Position numbers and translations under genes: made by a program. The notes beneath the pieces are model-generated. The model was not told where the DNA came from, did not search any database, and saw only the letters and a program-made list of their open reading frames with translations. Positions 11,310-25,329 of a stretch of 60,000 nucleotides of DNA are shown here, one piece after another. Positions within the stretch are counted from its first letter, which is position 1. Each line of letters begins with the position of its first letter. The stretch covers positions 126,001 to 186,000 of the forward strand of contig CAJNDS010000491.1 in assembly GCA_905221605.1 (NCBI GenBank), read 5' to 3'. The stretch is from Symbiodinium natans (lineage: Eukaryota > Sar > Dinophyceae > Suessiales > Symbiodiniaceae).

Positions 11310-12860
11310 AGGTGCTAGGCAGGTGCAGATCCGCAGCCGCGGGATGAGTTGCGGCCGGCTTGGGTCACTCTACTCGCCCTTATATGATGGAAGCTCCTGA
11401 TCGGCGGCGTCCATGTTGCTGCTGGCGTACATAGCATTGCTGGTGCCATCAGTGCCCCAAAGTGCGCGGATTGTGGTGGGGGCGCGCTCCCGTGCAACTC
11501 CGGAGTGTGATGGCCCGCATATGAGCCTGGGCGGACTAGGTCAGATCTATGCGGATGCAGCAAGCAACGGCCCGAGGACCACCTAGGAACATACATGCGG
11601 TGTGTAATGTGCAACACAGGAGCTGCATCTTGCCGATGGCACCTCGGCCTTCGACGCACATGACAAGGCAACCCGGCTCGGTCATCACAGCCTGGCCAAA
11701 ACATGGCAAAGTGGCTGGCAAAGTGGCAAGAGAAACAAGCAGAGATTCCAGGAGCACCGCAAACCCTTAAAGTCGCCAACGGCCAAAAACAGGCTTGAAG
11801 GCGGCACTCTCAATAATTAACGGTAACTCCGGGCAATGCGTTTCCAGCAAGCAACCCTGAACCCTCCCAAGCGGGGCTTGGCACCGCAACGGCATTGGCA
11901 AGATCTGCACTGCCCTCGTACTCCTGGAGGCATCACTTTGCTTCTGACTTCTAAGGCTGTTTGAACCTGTGCCTCTTCATGGTTGAGAGAGCAGGCGCTG
12001 CTGAATACCGTTGCAGGCTTGACGACGTGTTTGACGAGGAGGGGTTGATAGGTTTTGTCTCCGCCGCCCTTCGACAATTGTTGGGCATTTGCCGTCTGCA
12101 CTCAAGAAATGTGTCCGTCTCCAGAACCGAAGCAATCATGACATCTATCAACCACGTACCTTAACTTCCCAAGGGACGTGCTATCGATCTCATTGTTTCA
12201 AGTCGAAATCGTCTTTGGCTGGGGCGTCAAGCACAATTCACCCTTCAAGCTGCAAGCACTAATGGTTGTCTGTCGCGCTAGATTGCTCTTGCAGCTAAGG
12301 TCCAGTTTGCTTATCTAGGGACGTGCATCCGTTTCACGTGCGGACTTCTCCGAAGGCGTGCTCACTCAAAAAGGCGACGACGAAAAACTGCACAAACTTT
12401 GTTTCATGCCGCATCGCTCTTAGCACTCACCACTCGTCTGTCCCCTGGGTTTCCCACACCAGGCCGCCTTGCAAATAAGCTTCGCTTGTGCCTCGTCGGG
12501 CGTGTGCAACCTGGATACCCGACATTTGTCTTCTCTCTTGGCAAAGGTACAGCTTGGTGTATTTTGTTGCATGAAACAGTGGGACTTAGCCATGCGTTGG
12601 CATGCCATGGGCACTCGCATGCTGTGCAAGCAAGGAACTGTTTGGCGACCACGAACAGCCCCAGCTGCGCTGCTTCGTCCTATCACCCAGCTCAGATGTG
12701 CAATCTGTTCCTAGGCCAGCCTTGTAGCAGTTTCGGCCGAACCCGAACCCTGGAACCTCGACCACTTGCTCCGCGGTCTTTCCACCCTTCTCGCCCTGCT
12801 GGACAGCATCAGGCTTGATTACCTTCGTTTGGTGCAGGACGTACAGTCAAATGTCTGTCC
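11310..12860. other. Upstream region of the NDK-AK gene, no confident gene
   Basis: May contain the first exon and leader of the NDK-Dpy30-AK gene. Frames on both strands here show no recognisable motif. Confidence 0.35.
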
Positions 12861-12870
12861 CGTGCTGACA

Positions 12871-13287
12871 TCACACCTGTACTGGGAACCAATTGTTCAG
12901 CAAAGGGGCCGCTAGGGTGCGCTCCACTGGCAAGGCATCCAAGTGAGGAAAGAAGAACTCGATGTCTCCTTCGTTTCTGAATTTCGATGAAGGTGCAGCT
13001 CTCAAGCACTGAAAGGGGTTTTTGCGGAGCTCTCCATGTTGCTTGCTCAAGATGCTCTGGAGCATGTTGGGGAAAAGTACTCGCAAGAGGGTGGCCGGCA
13101 CGCGAAGTGTTGCTAAAAAAGCCCAGTGTCGCTGGCACTCCCACTTGTCCAAGCTCATGTAGAAACTTCCTGCACCAGCTTTGGCTCGCGAAACAAAATA
13201 ATACTGGCAGCTTATGGCTTCTGTCCACAAAGCCAGCCTTTGCCGTACGTCTCCTCCAAGCCCTGCCACAAGGATGACTTGGACCAC
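12871..13287 (-). CDS. Unidentified open frame, possible exon
   Basis: A 138-codon frame whose second half looks coding (GDIEFFFPHLDALPVERTLA). It ends at a plausible GT donor just after NNWFPVQ. Another minus-strand frame overlaps it, so frame choice is uncertain. No family recognised. Confidence 0.25.
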   Translation of the reverse strand: MVQVILVAGLGGDVRQRLALWTEAISCQYYFVSRAKAGAGSFYMSLDKWECQRHWAFLATLRVPATLLRVLFPNMLQSILSKQHGELRKNPFQCLRAAPSSKFRNEGDIEFFFPHLDALPVERTLAAPLLNNWFPVQV

Positions 13288-13480
13288 GTCTCCAAGCTGT
13301 ATTCAGGAACATCTGTCACGCCCATGGCCCATAAAGGACATGCATTCATGCATGCACACCTACATACATCTGACTTTCCAGGGGCGCCGCAAAATCCCTG
13401 CGCCTGTTGCCCTGGAGAAGATCCGGTAGTTGCTGGGGGCTCGTCAACCGGTATCTCGTGCCCCGTGTGCGCAATTTAGG

Positions 13481-13555
13481 TTAAGAGCGTGGGGCCTCCT
13501 TCATGGCGAGGGAACGCTCCACCACGTCGCCATCCAGATGTTCCAGTACTAGCAC
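13481..13555 (-). CDS. Possible terminal exon of an unidentified gene
   Basis: After an AG|G acceptor at 13556 a 25-codon block runs to a TAA, reading LEHLDGDVVERSLAMKEAP. Upstream minus-strand sequence has other coding-like pieces, but I could not connect them with confidence. Confidence 0.25.
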   Translation of the reverse strand: MLVLEHLDGDVVERSLAMKEAPRS

Positions 13556-14055
13556 CTCTCATGGCAGTTATGTAGGCATGGCCTTCCCCTGAAATCCTCA
13601 AACCGACCCAGTACTTGAGAGCCACGGGCTGGGACGAAAGCTCTAATAGGCCTAGGACTGGGGACACGGAGCTTACAGGAACAGAGAGGCCCAGCGAAGC
13701 ACAGCCAAGTATCAAGGTCAAGGCTTGCCGATGTTTAGAATGTTTGGCTGATGACATTCAAGCACTGCGGGTTTCACTCCACGAGAACGCTTTCTGCAGC
13801 GAGCTTCCAGCTATTCATCCCGTCTTGTGCCGCTGCTCTGGTCACGAACGAGCTAGCATTGTTCTGACAAGTCTCCACTCTAACATAGCCCACTGCCTGT
13901 TGTCTGTCCTAACGCCGGCCCTGTCCATTGCAGAGCCAAGCGAGCAAAAAAAACAAAAGGCGGATCCAGGCTAAGTTCGTCGAGGCAAGTAACAAATGTC
14001 TAATCTCACACGAAAGCGTGGGAGCTTCGTTCAATACCTCACGAAGTGAGCCTGG

Positions 14056-14112
14056 GGTTGTCGGGGGCGGGGGGGGGTGCGGGGGGGGTGGGGGGGGTGG
14101 GGGGGGTGGGGA
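14056..14112. repeat. G-tract cluster
   Basis: Runs of seven to eight G separated by single T or C. It has G-quadruplex potential on the plus strand. Confidence 0.8.
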
Positions 14113-14251
14113 CATTTTTGGTGGGTTTTTTCGGCTATCCCCGGTCTGGTGCCGGGAGAACCATCGTTGCCAAGGGGGCCTGTTTTGGGCTAGATTTGGG
14201 TTTCTTTGGTAAGTGTTTTTCTGAGACGTTCGAAGGAGAAGCGGGGCCCCC

Positions 14252-14345
14252 CTGATGCTGCTGATGCTGGCCTGGGTGTGGTGCCTGATGCTGCTGATGC
14301 TGGCCCCTGATGCTGCTGATTCTGGCCTGGGTGTGGTGCCTGATA
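14252..14345. repeat. Minisatellite of about 30 bp
   Basis: The block TGATGCTGCTGATGCTGGCC with the following GGGTGTGGTGCC recurs two to three times with small changes. Confidence 0.75.
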
Positions 14346-14349
14346 CTAT

Positions 14350-16620
14350 GTGCGACAAGAGAGAGAGCTACTGGAATCACTGCGCTGGGCATGCTGCAAC
14401 ATGTCTGCCCGTCTATGGTTAGCAAAGGTGTCTGTCTGATTGCTCTCTGCATCTTCCGGGCATCTGGACGGCCCGCATGTGAAATCCTGTGAACACCTAG
14501 AGCATCAGCCCTGACAAAACACTCAACAAGAAAGAACGCAAACTCAAAATCCGTCCTTGCAGCCCTCTGTGTGAGCTGCCCTGCAGGTGAACATTCCACA
14601 GCGCCTGGGACAGCCCTCGGCTCGCCGCTTGCGCCGCAGCCTCCCGTGCCTTGGGCTTCAAGTAGTGGAAGTAGCTCTCCTGAGTTTAGGGCCTTTTGGG
14701 ATTTGGGACTTTGGAGTGGGTCAAAGGATGTTAGAGGGCTTGTGTTTGCCACCCATCTAACCTGGGACGCAAATCGTGTTAGACTTTGGACAGGGATTGA
14801 GGGTGCTGGCTTGGGATTTGTGTTTGCCCAGGGGGGGGGATTGAATTCTTGTGCCCACTGCAAGGAGACATCGAGACAGGGCAACTGTGCAAACTCAAAT
14901 CACTTCTGAAGTTTGACTTTACAGACTCGAGCCACAAAAGACCCATACCTGCTGCGAATCTAACTGCAGTTCAGGGGTTCAGGGCTTTCTGCATGGGTTT
15001 GTGGACCCAAGCCCTCTCTGAGTCTCGAGGGGTTGCTGCCGAGCTACGGCTTCTTCAGCGAGGTACACCTCCTTGCGCGCTTTCACCTCTAAGTATGCCT
15101 GGAACGGGCTTGAGATATCCGCGCTCGGCTGGTCAAATCGCCGCCGGCCTCCTCGAACTTGCTAACGAGCTCGTCTGCCTCGCAGTCACATGTGCATACG
15201 CATAGGGCAAGAAACAAATATGACAAATTGCGATTGCACACGGAGCACTCTGATTTCACAGGGGTTCCGCAGGCAACATGGAAGGGTCCCACCGACATTA
15301 TGCCTTCCCCTCGAGAATGAGCTGTGGCATCAGAAGGACGACGCTTCTCGTCTTTTCCTGCAGGGCCACCGGGGCGTTCTCGGCCCTCTCACCCACTCTG
15401 CCACATATCCGGAAAGTATACGATGGTGAGCCTTCCCCACCCGGCCTCCAGAGCAAGCATGGCTCCTCCAGTTCCTCTACCAGGCCACTACAACTACCAG
15501 TGGGTGAAAAAAGGCTAGACCTTCGAGCCAAAAAAAAATTCCCACCAAGTTCTCGAGTTCTACAATCCGCTTCAGGGCCAAAGCACGGTCCGCCACGGGC
15601 CTCTCTCGAGCAAGCTGGCTAAGGTTGACACGGAGAGGCTGATGTAGCAGCCGAAGGACAGCAGCAGTGGCGGCCCCACAGGTCGCACGTCGAACAAGGT
15701 CGGCACGGTCGGCATCTGATCCCAGCTCTCAAATTCCTGCGGCCCAAAGGAAGGGTCTTGGTTTTTGCACAGTCGCTGCCCATGCTCACTCTGGGCCCGC
15801 GACCGGCATTTCTGGCGCTAACGCCTTGCAGGTCGCTCCACTCGGTGTCTGGCGTCTGTAGCACGAGCTCCGCACTATCGAGGCTCCAGGGGTTGCTCTT
15901 TGCTCTTTGGCCTCGCTGGTGGAAGCTGACGATGCCGCAAAACGGAGGCCCGCCAGCCCGGTGAACAGGACGAGGCTGAAGATGGCATCTACCTCTACGA
16001 CTCTCAGGCCTACCTCTGCCTACCTCCTCGAGCGCCAGCACAGCAGCTGGCCTTGTAGGACCATCCGAACCAAAAGATCTCGCGGGCGCAAACCAGTACC
16101 TGGTCTCAAGCTGACACGCATCCAAACAGAAGGTTCATGTAAGCGCTTGCAGCATCTTGCAGTTTAATTGCGTCGGAGCTGCCACGCAGCACGGGCCTGC
16201 CACAGCACCCAAAGTCCCGGGCCTCTCTATTAATATATCATACAAATAGAAAAACGGCAGTGATCACATCAACTGGAAGAGGCTTCTAAGCGTCTGGCGC
16301 AGACAGCCCCAGAACAGCCAATGCCAGAGTTGCACCCCCCAGAAGCCGCAAAAGGATGCCTTAGCCAGGGGTTGTGATGAGCAGTGCTGAAGTACTACAT
16401 AGCACTACATTGCTGCAGGGCCGAGAAGGACTCTTTTGAAACAAAAGCCACAAAAGCGCCGCATCACCTGGCCTGCCACAAGCCTGGAGCCGGTGGGCGC
16501 AGCTATTGCCGCAATGCTGGCGCTGACATCCGCTACAGCTTGAGCAGCCGCCTCGACACAAGCAACACAAGCAACGCGCTGAGCAGCGCGATCTCCGCTG
16601 CAGAGTGCTTTATGCGCCTT
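14350..16620. other. No confident gene
   Basis: Several minus-strand pieces look weakly coding. One near 15110-15190 reads ADELVSKFEEAGGDL, faintly like the end of ribosomal protein L7/L12, but no connecting exon was found. Nothing here is strong enough to call. Confidence 0.3.
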
Positions 16621-16623
16621 TGT

Positions 16624-17731
<1,108 letters not shown>

Positions 17732-17744
17732 GTGTTTTGTTTTT

Positions 17745-20700
17745 TTCTGAGGGCTAGGTGTCATCTCCTTCCTGGTGTCCTGGTGCTTATAGAGACCATG
17801 GACATCGCCGAAGCACCGTCTAGGAAACATGTCGTGTTTGTGTTTGGTTGTGATGATGTCCGCCTCGACACGCTGCAACATCAATGTCTGGGTGGATTTT
17901 GTGAGGGCACGCGTGGACAACCCCCTGGTCTAACAAGGACGGCCCCTTTCACCCTCCAGCTTCAGATCTTCCCCATTTGCTACTGCGACTGTGATTTTAC
18001 GATGTCGTGAAAGAGGGATCCTTCACCTTGGCACATGTGTGTCTGAATGTGCATAAACATGAGGTTTAACGCGCCCGGCGAATTCCAAAACTCAAACGAT
18101 GTTTTTAACTCGAGGTACGGGTCGTCTGAGGCCCTGTGGCATCCCTAAGCATATAGGCGTTCGCACCCGCAACCCTCATTGGCTCGATGCATCGACAGGA
18201 CTCAACCCCAGAGATGCCTCTAAAGTTTAATGACACGAGGTCTGAGCAAGACAGCCGTCTTGATTGTGCTGAAATGAAACTTGGAACGAGCCACAGTGGC
18301 AAACTCCATGGAAGGGTGACTCGTATGAGTATCCCTCACGGCCCTCACGCTGAACGAGCTAGGTTGACTGTGCCCAAACATGGACGATGACCAAAGCTTT
18401 CTGATTCACTTGCACAAAGTGTTGATGAAGGCGGGCACAGCAAGCTGACACATAAGCCCTCAAACCACTGAAAGAAAGCTTCCTGCCGCAATCTGCAATG
18501 TCCGCTGACGCCCATACAGCTAAAAATAGCTTGCAAAAGTATCCTCACGGGGCTGAGGACACTAGCTGCGATGCATGCCCTGCACCTGAATGGAGCCGTC
18601 AATCACAGAGATGCCACTCGTCATGAAGAAGTCCAGGGTGTAGGTACAAGCCCAGCACAGCGCCTAAAGCAAAAGCATGTTGAACATGGAAGCATGAAAA
18701 GCACTTGCAGGAAATCCGCACAAGTGTCAAGGCATCACAAGCATCACAGGCACCGTTGTAGCCAACGCCGTCCGATACACAATCACCTGCGAGGTCGGTA
18801 GCAGTTTGTAATGCTGGTCTGCTAGGCGAACCTATTGCTATGTGAAGTGCATAGCATGCGTAGCTGCCTGGACTTGCTCTTGTGGTGTGGGGCCATCGCC
18901 ACCTCCACCTGTCAGGGGAGCTGCTCAGCTGCTCCGCATGTCACATGTGCTTGCACTGCGGCTTGGCGCGTTTTCTGAAGAAAAGGCATAAGGAACATCC
19001 TCTCCATGACAACATGGTCTGGGTGCGAGAAAAATTCCTCTCGGGCTCAAGTTAAGGGTCTGAGACACGTCGGCGCGGGGTGCGTGACATGTTTCTCTTG
19101 ATGTGTCTGAAGGGGGTAAGGAGGCCTGGCGGCTTTTTCAAAACAGGTGGCGTGCAGCTTCATGCTGCTTCAACGTGATTTTTACACCTGCTCCGCCTCC
19201 AGCTCGGCCCGGCTTGCCGGACACAAACGGATCGCTCACGGATTCCTGACACAACTGCAAATGGAGGAGAGTGCGTACAAAAGGGGCCCGCGCATATTCC
19301 AGGTAACCCCCCGCCCCCCACCCGAAAAAGAAAAGACCCCCCCACCCCCCCTAAACCCTAACCCATCTCTCCACAGGCGCTCAGTCAATGACAGGCCTGA
19401 AACCCTAACCCCTGAACCCCGAAGCCCCAACCCTATCAAGTGGAGGGCAACAACGATGCTACTGTCAGACCTTGCAGGCCAAGCAGGTCCAGAGCCAAGT
19501 TGTTCTCTCGGAGTTGGGCTTCGGGACTGGAATTGGGCGACTTGCTTGGGTCAAAACGCGCCTCAGCCAATGTAGGGACTGCCGCTGGTCGGATCCACTC
19601 CCTTCGGCCTGGCCGCAAAGGTGCGGGGACCTAGGTTGCCGACATTTGCGCTGACTTCATGCACATTCACCACCCCGAACCGCACATGCACTCGTCTCAT
19701 GCGAAAAACAAGCAAAGCGGCGAAGGTAAGGGCCACAGCCGCTTGAAGAAGAAATGCCCCAATGGCCTAAGCACTTGCAAACATCTTTGGAAATTCCCTC
19801 GAAAGCTTCGGGAAAGGCCGCGGCCAGACGCACCCAGGCGCGGCGAAGGCCAGGAGGCCGGCGATGTGCCCAAGGACGCATCAGGTTAAACGCCGTATGC
19901 GCCACATGGTGACTCAACCAGGAGTCCGCTGCTGCAGCATTTGGCGTTATGGCGTGGGCAGACAAAGCTTCTGCTGAAAAAACTTCCCTGGCAACATGTC
20001 TGGCTTGAATTAGCTTAGGCATTTCCGGCTTTGTCCTGTGCGAAAAAATGGATTGGAGCACTTCAGGCGTAGTGCAACAGCAAACTAAACGCAAGCTGCT
20101 CCGATCGCAGGACATTGAGAGAGTGCATCACACTGCATCACATGGAAAAGCAGACACCTCCTCACGAGGGCAGTGCGATTTTGAGCGGAGCATCAGGTCC
20201 TCTCAGCACTGGGGCTTCAACGCTTCGTGAGCATTCATGAGCATGCATCTTCGGTTCGGTCACGGAGGACCGTGGGACCCCTGCATGCCAAGCCTCCAAC
20301 TACATGCCGGCCGTATGACGGCTTCGCGCCGATCTCCTGGAATTGTCTAAGAACTAGCAGTTTGTTTCGACGGGCAATGATTAATGGGCTTTGTATCTAT
20401 GCTAAACGAGTGCATGATGTGCTCAGGTCCTTTGGCAAAGGCGAACGATGTTGAGGCGATGCTGCAGCCGAGATGGCCTCATGAACGCGTACCTTTCAGG
20501 CGTGAAATACTAGTGGAAGAGTTGAAGAGGCGCGTCCTTCAGATCTAAACTTCTGCAAGTATGTCGAGGGTGATTGTGCAGAGAGGAAAAGCGGGGGAGC
20601 ATGCCGCAGATCCCAGAAGCCTTTTTGAATGTTAGGGGCATGCAGCCCCAAACAGGTACTCTTGCAAGTGCTTCTGTATCTTAATGTCTTTTCCGTCACA

Positions 20701-22280
20701 CTCGCAGACTGAGGCTGCAAGAGCTACCAGATTTCAATGTCACACAGGTGTTTGTTCTGCCGGAACCAATGGGGGACATCAAAGCCACGATCAAGATCAC
20801 GGCACGGGATATCGCAACAGAGTAGCTGCTCCACTATGCTCCGGGCAGGCCTCGTAGGTCAGTGGTGGCCTCACGCATTCCAAGTTCTGTTGTCGGCGCG
20901 GGGCCTCGGAGCACAAGCAGGATGAGCATGGATCAGGACATGCAAGAAGCCTGAGTGTTAGTACACTCACCAGTGCTTTTCCTCATACGCTTCTCTCGTG
21001 GCCCAGGCTATAAAGTGCCCTCCTTCGGCGCCAGGTGGTGCTGGACGCAAGGGCTGCGATGTAAAGTGCTTCCTGCGCTTCTCAGGCGTTTGGCGTGTTT
21101 CCCACGTGGAATCTTTGGGAGCGTGGCGTTTGCCAAGGCCTGGACAAGGACGGAGGGCTCGCCTCCTCCAGCAAACATGCAGACTTTATCCCTTCTGAGG
21201 GCCCAAGCGATACCAAGTGCAACTGCACCCGTCCATAACGCGTGCAGCACTGACCTAGATAAATCAGAACACAAGGAACAACACACATCGATACACTGTA
21301 ATTCGCTACCGCTCCTGGCCCCGCTGATCCATCCTTGGAGAACGTGAAGACTCTCTCGCTGTTCTTTCTTGGGGCTATGAGTATGGGGCCACCTCTCTCT
21401 CTCCGCGACCGTGCCGAAGCACGCTCTTGCGCAGACTCTCTGTCTCTCTCTCTGTCCTTCTGCGAAGAAGTTTTTGAGTTTGCGTAGGTTTTTGCTTCAC
21501 CGCTTTCTGCTCAGCAAATGTCGCTGAGGTCATCGCCACAGCTCTGACTTGCCTGTGCTGTCCTGCGCCCAAACGAGGCATCGCTGTTACACAGTCACAG
21601 CGTTCTGTAGGCATAGGCACCAGCGGCACTAGCACGCAGCTGTCCTTCTGGAGGGCATCGGCAAGTCGTGCCTGGGCAACCCCCAATTGCAACCAATTTC
21701 GGCACAAGAACATGTCAGAAGCTATCCGGCGTGCAGCACGCGTAAGGCTTTTTTTTGAGACCGAGTTCGCAGTCCAAGAATTCTGAGCCGCGTCAAATCT
21801 TCCGTGTTCCAACAGCCTGGTCCAAGAGAGGCCAAAATGGCCTTGGTTCTCTTCCTCGTGCCCCCACGTTCCCAGAAATTCTGAACGACCGGCGCCTCGC
21901 TTCAAGAGGATGGACTCCAACGGCAGTCACGGTCGCTGCGCCACGCTGCGAAGCCACCGTAGGCTACCACATGAAGGACAAAACTCGGCTGGCTCCACCG
22001 GTTCGCCGGAGTGCCGCAGGAGTTCCAGATGCCCTGGTGGCTCGAGACGGAAGCACTGAAGGGCGTGTAGCATCCTTCAGCGTCCTTCAGCCATGTCTTG
22101 GTGGTCCTTCGAGAAAGCTTGCCCGTCGGCACGGTCAACGCGGGTCGCGGTCCGGAGCCAATGCTCTGTTCAAGGTGGCTGCTTGCGCTGCATCAACTCC
22201 ATGTTTGTAGCTATCCAAAAAGGCATGTCCTTCGCTGTGAACAGCATTGTGCGGTCCAGTGGGCTGAGCTCACATGGCAA
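17745..22280. other. Large stretch without a confident gene
   Basis: Scattered frames below 200 codons on both strands. A minus-strand piece near 21100-21270 (VLHALWTGAVALGIAWALRR) could be an exon with a membrane helix, but it has no partner exons that I could join. C-rich runs lie near 19305-19355 with short telomere-like CCCTAA motifs beside them. Confidence 0.35.
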
Positions 22281-22399
22281 CCAAGCAAAAAGTTATTCAG
22301 CGTTTGCAAGCCCACCCTTTGCAGCCGAAGCAGCATGAACATTCCTGGGCTTGGAAGCATGAAGGTGCACATGCATTGATCTGGGCACAGAACTCATGG

Positions 22400-23560
22400 C
22401 ATGACATGTCTTCCTCCAATCCAAGGGTCAGAAGGCGCCGAACCCGAGCCACCTGCTTGTGCATTGCAAGATACTCCTCAGCTGCTCAGGATGATACACT
22501 TGTGCTGGAAGCAAGCACCCCACAACAACCTACACCGACTTCCTCGTCTGAGATGTTCCGCAAGATGGCAGGGGCATCAGCTACCTGCAAGCTCACTGGA
22601 CCTATCAAAATGTCTAAAGGGGTCATGTGAGCAGCACCTGGCTGTTGTGCAGGAAAACGGCAATCCGCCGCCAGTCGATCAAGGTTTCGAAGGGCCTAGG
22701 TTGTGTCACACCTGTTGAATGTGACCGGACACGCATGAGACAGTTTTCTGCGGTTCTGGCCCAGACGGGAAACATGCAGAAACTTTCGAATGCAGAACTC
22801 ACGCCATCTGAAACTTGGCAGCCAGCGGATGGAAGGCATGGGTCAAAAGCACCGGCACGCAGCCATGCAAGAGGACCTGCACCCAGGACAAACGCGATGC
22901 AGACATTCCTGCTAGGGAGCACCAACTTCGCAGTAATGGACGCCTCATAAAGCCTGGCTGAGATTGAGGAGAATCCATCAGGTACCAAGCCTCAGTCCCA
23001 CAGAGTGGCACAAACTGGCATCACGTACGTAGTCTGCTCCCCTGCAAACCGAGCAGCAGAACTTGGACCGGAAAAGGAAATCGCTCCAAGGCTTCTTGGG
23101 AATTGGCTTCGGAATGACCAGCACCTACACCGGATGCGGGGCTACTGGTAGCACCCTGCTTGCAGTGCCGCAACATACTGACATGTACTGACATAAGCTG
23201 TGCGAACCTCTGCGTCATCTGATGCAGCAAGCTGGTCGGCGATCGCTCTTCTGATGCAGCTGTTCCTTGAGTCAACCACGAAGTGCAGCCTGTAACCCTG
23301 GACTCTAAAGTCTGGGCAAAGCCTACAAGTAGCGTGCTTGTGAAACAAAACAGAACACGTCATAAAGAGGCCAAAGCGTCGGAGAGGCGGCGTAAAACAC
23401 CAGCAAGTGCCGGTCTTCAGTCTGTTCGGCCTCCAAGCTCCAGTCGAAGCTCGTAGGCACGGGCACCACGACATCCTCGAAAATGGAGCGTCCAAGAGGG
23501 TTCAGCTGAATTATGCTGCACATCGTCCTGCTCGTAGTAGACCAACCGCCTGGTCCACAA
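22400..23560 (-). CDS. GT47/exostosin-like glycosyltransferase, many small exons
   Basis: No long open frame exists, but a chain of small minus-strand exons spells the C-terminal half of an exostosin-family (GT47) domain. Pieces in order: EDVVVPVPTSFDWSLEAEQ and EDRHLLVFYAAS (about 23500-23390); NSCIRRAIADQLAASDDAEV (about 23260-23200); RLYEASIT (near 22950); VLLHGCVPVLLTHAFHP (22876..22827); PFETLIDWRRIAVFLHNSQ (22695..22638); VADAPAILRNISDEEV (22584..22536); AEEYLAMHKQVARVRRLLTL (from 22481). Phases match across proposed introns 22826..22696 (GC-AG), 22637..22585 (GT-AG, 53 nt) and 22535..22482 (GT-AG, 54 nt). GCVPV and PFETLIDW correspond to the GCIPV and PFE..DW core of GT47 enzymes. Such enzymes transfer sugars in the Golgi. 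The N-terminus (expected membrane anchor) and the exact C-terminus are not resolved. Confidence 0.65.
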
Positions 23561-23619
23561 ATTGAGCCGTGCGCAGCCATCTTAGGCTTGTAGGAACTAC
23601 TAGTCGGCATAAAGGCACC

Positions 23620-24600
23620 ATACTAGTCCCAAGTAGCCCCCCCACCTCTTTGATGTGCTGCTTCGACCCTTGCATGGATCAGCTGCCGATGCTATGTCTG
23701 GTCGGAACCACGGCTGGTTCCTGGCAAAAGGTTTCAGAAGGTGGCTCTGCTATGCTCTGCTCCCCCATCTTTAGGGCTTTCCGGTGCTACTCGGAAGCTG
23801 CCACGGTGCTCGTGTTGTTTTTGGTTTTTCTAAAGTGTGATGGTCTGGAATTTCGATACTGCTGAAGTTTTCTCAGACCCCCTTTCTAATTCTAAGGGGT
23901 TTACTTTCTTTCTAGGGTCTATTTTTCAGAGTCGTAGCATGTCGTAGCTGTGTCGGGGAAGGTTGGGCGGGAAGAGGGTTAAGCAGACGTGCTCAATCGA
24001 TCGCGAACTTCCACTTGCTTGCTGACTAGACATAGTGGGGAGGGAGCAAGGAGGAAGGAGGCATGAGGGGTGGGAGGACGGAGGAGAAAGGAATCGGGGG
24101 GTAGTGGGACCAAAAAAGCCCATCCCTGGGAATAGGAACTGCAACTATGAGAATGAAAACGAATACGTGAATTGCCTGAGTCTCATCGAGGAATAAACCA
24201 CCCGAACCAACCCTCACAATTCCAGCACCCGGCGCCAGAAGAAACAACATAATCAAACAGCAGTTCTACCAAGTATTCTTTGTACTCTCTTTGTCCTCTT
24301 CATCCAAGTCCTTTCAGCAGGTGTTGCAAACCCAGGTCATGCAATGAAATGAGCCGCTGCCGATACAATGGTGCAGTGGCTCTGAGCCCCCAGCGTGCCA
24401 TTTCCGACCTAGCAACTTCGGAATACAAGATGCAAGACTGATGCAAGCGATGAGGGGGAAAGTGGGATGCCCAAGCCGTGGTGTGGCAAACTCTGGCAAG
24501 CGGCAGTTGTGATAGCATGCCAGTGCTGGGTGGCTCTTGATGCCATTGGGTAATCAACTCGGCCCTTGTCCATGGCAAAAACAATGACAAAGTTCCTGTC
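23620..24600. other. No confident gene
   Basis: Upstream flank of the GT47 gene. Minus-strand frames near 24300-24630 look weakly coding in two overlapping frames, with no motif. Confidence 0.35.
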
Positions 24601-24699
24601 AAGGCCCGCGATGCTCACGGTGCTTGTGGGCATTCAACTGCAGAACAACCGACCTTCCCTGCGACTTCTGGTACGCTGGCGTAGTCTCCGCCCAATGAA

Positions 24700-25320
24700 T
24701 CAAGGGCATGAGGTAAGATTCCTACCAGGGGTATGCGTTTTACTTCTACCCGTGCTCTGGCTCTGGATGCTGTGCCGCAGCCTGCGCAATCCTCAATGCC
24801 TCCCAAGTCAGCTTGACAGTGTTGAAACCGGCCCCATAGCCTAAGTCCAAGTGCTGTCCAAGCCATGTTGAGTGCTTGGGATATCGGATGCACGCAAAGC
24901 AGCAAGACAGAAACTTCGAACACTCTGAGGGCTGCACGGAGGACGTGGTAAGCGTACGTCACACAATGCTCGAGTACTACGAAGTCAGCCTCTTCTGCGG
25001 AGTCGGCAAGAAATTGTCGGTTCATCTCCTTGCTTGATGGACATTTGCCCCCGAACCAAAATACTGCCCTCAAGGAGCATCCAAGATTCGAAAAAATCTG
25101 TGTACATATACTCGAAGCTGTACCTCAGTCTCTCTGTCAACACTATCGGGACTCATCGGGATCCACATAGCAACCCTCAGTCCCCCAGATTCCGAATCAT
25201 CCGGCCTAACGAAAAGAAGCCTGTCTACTTCCAAGTTTGGGTCAGTATACTGTATACTGCTTCTTGAAGGGGAACTATATTTCTCCGAGTCGCATGTGCC
25301 CAAAGTACTCACACCTGACA
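24700..25320 (-). CDS. Unidentified multi-exon candidate
   Basis: Three coding-like minus-strand blocks in different frames: DPNLEVDRLLFVRPDDSESG (near 25240-25180), MNRQFLADSAEEADFVVLEH (near 25025-24965) and HLDLGYGAGFNTVKLTWEAL (near 24855-24800, ending HPEPEHG). The blocks are separated by about 60-110 nt containing plausible splice sites. I cannot name the family. Frame choice for the first block is uncertain. Confidence 0.35.
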
Positions 25321-25329
25321 ATAGCGCAG

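Noticed and set aside
11315-11779. Minus-strand 154-codon frame as part of the NDK gene
   Set aside because: It is in a different frame from the NDK N-terminal exon and has no family motif.
15100-15210. Ribosomal protein L7/L12 C-terminal exon
   Set aside because: The block ADELVSKFEEAGGDL is suggestive, but the expected preceding GLKEAK-type exon and proper C-terminus are absent.
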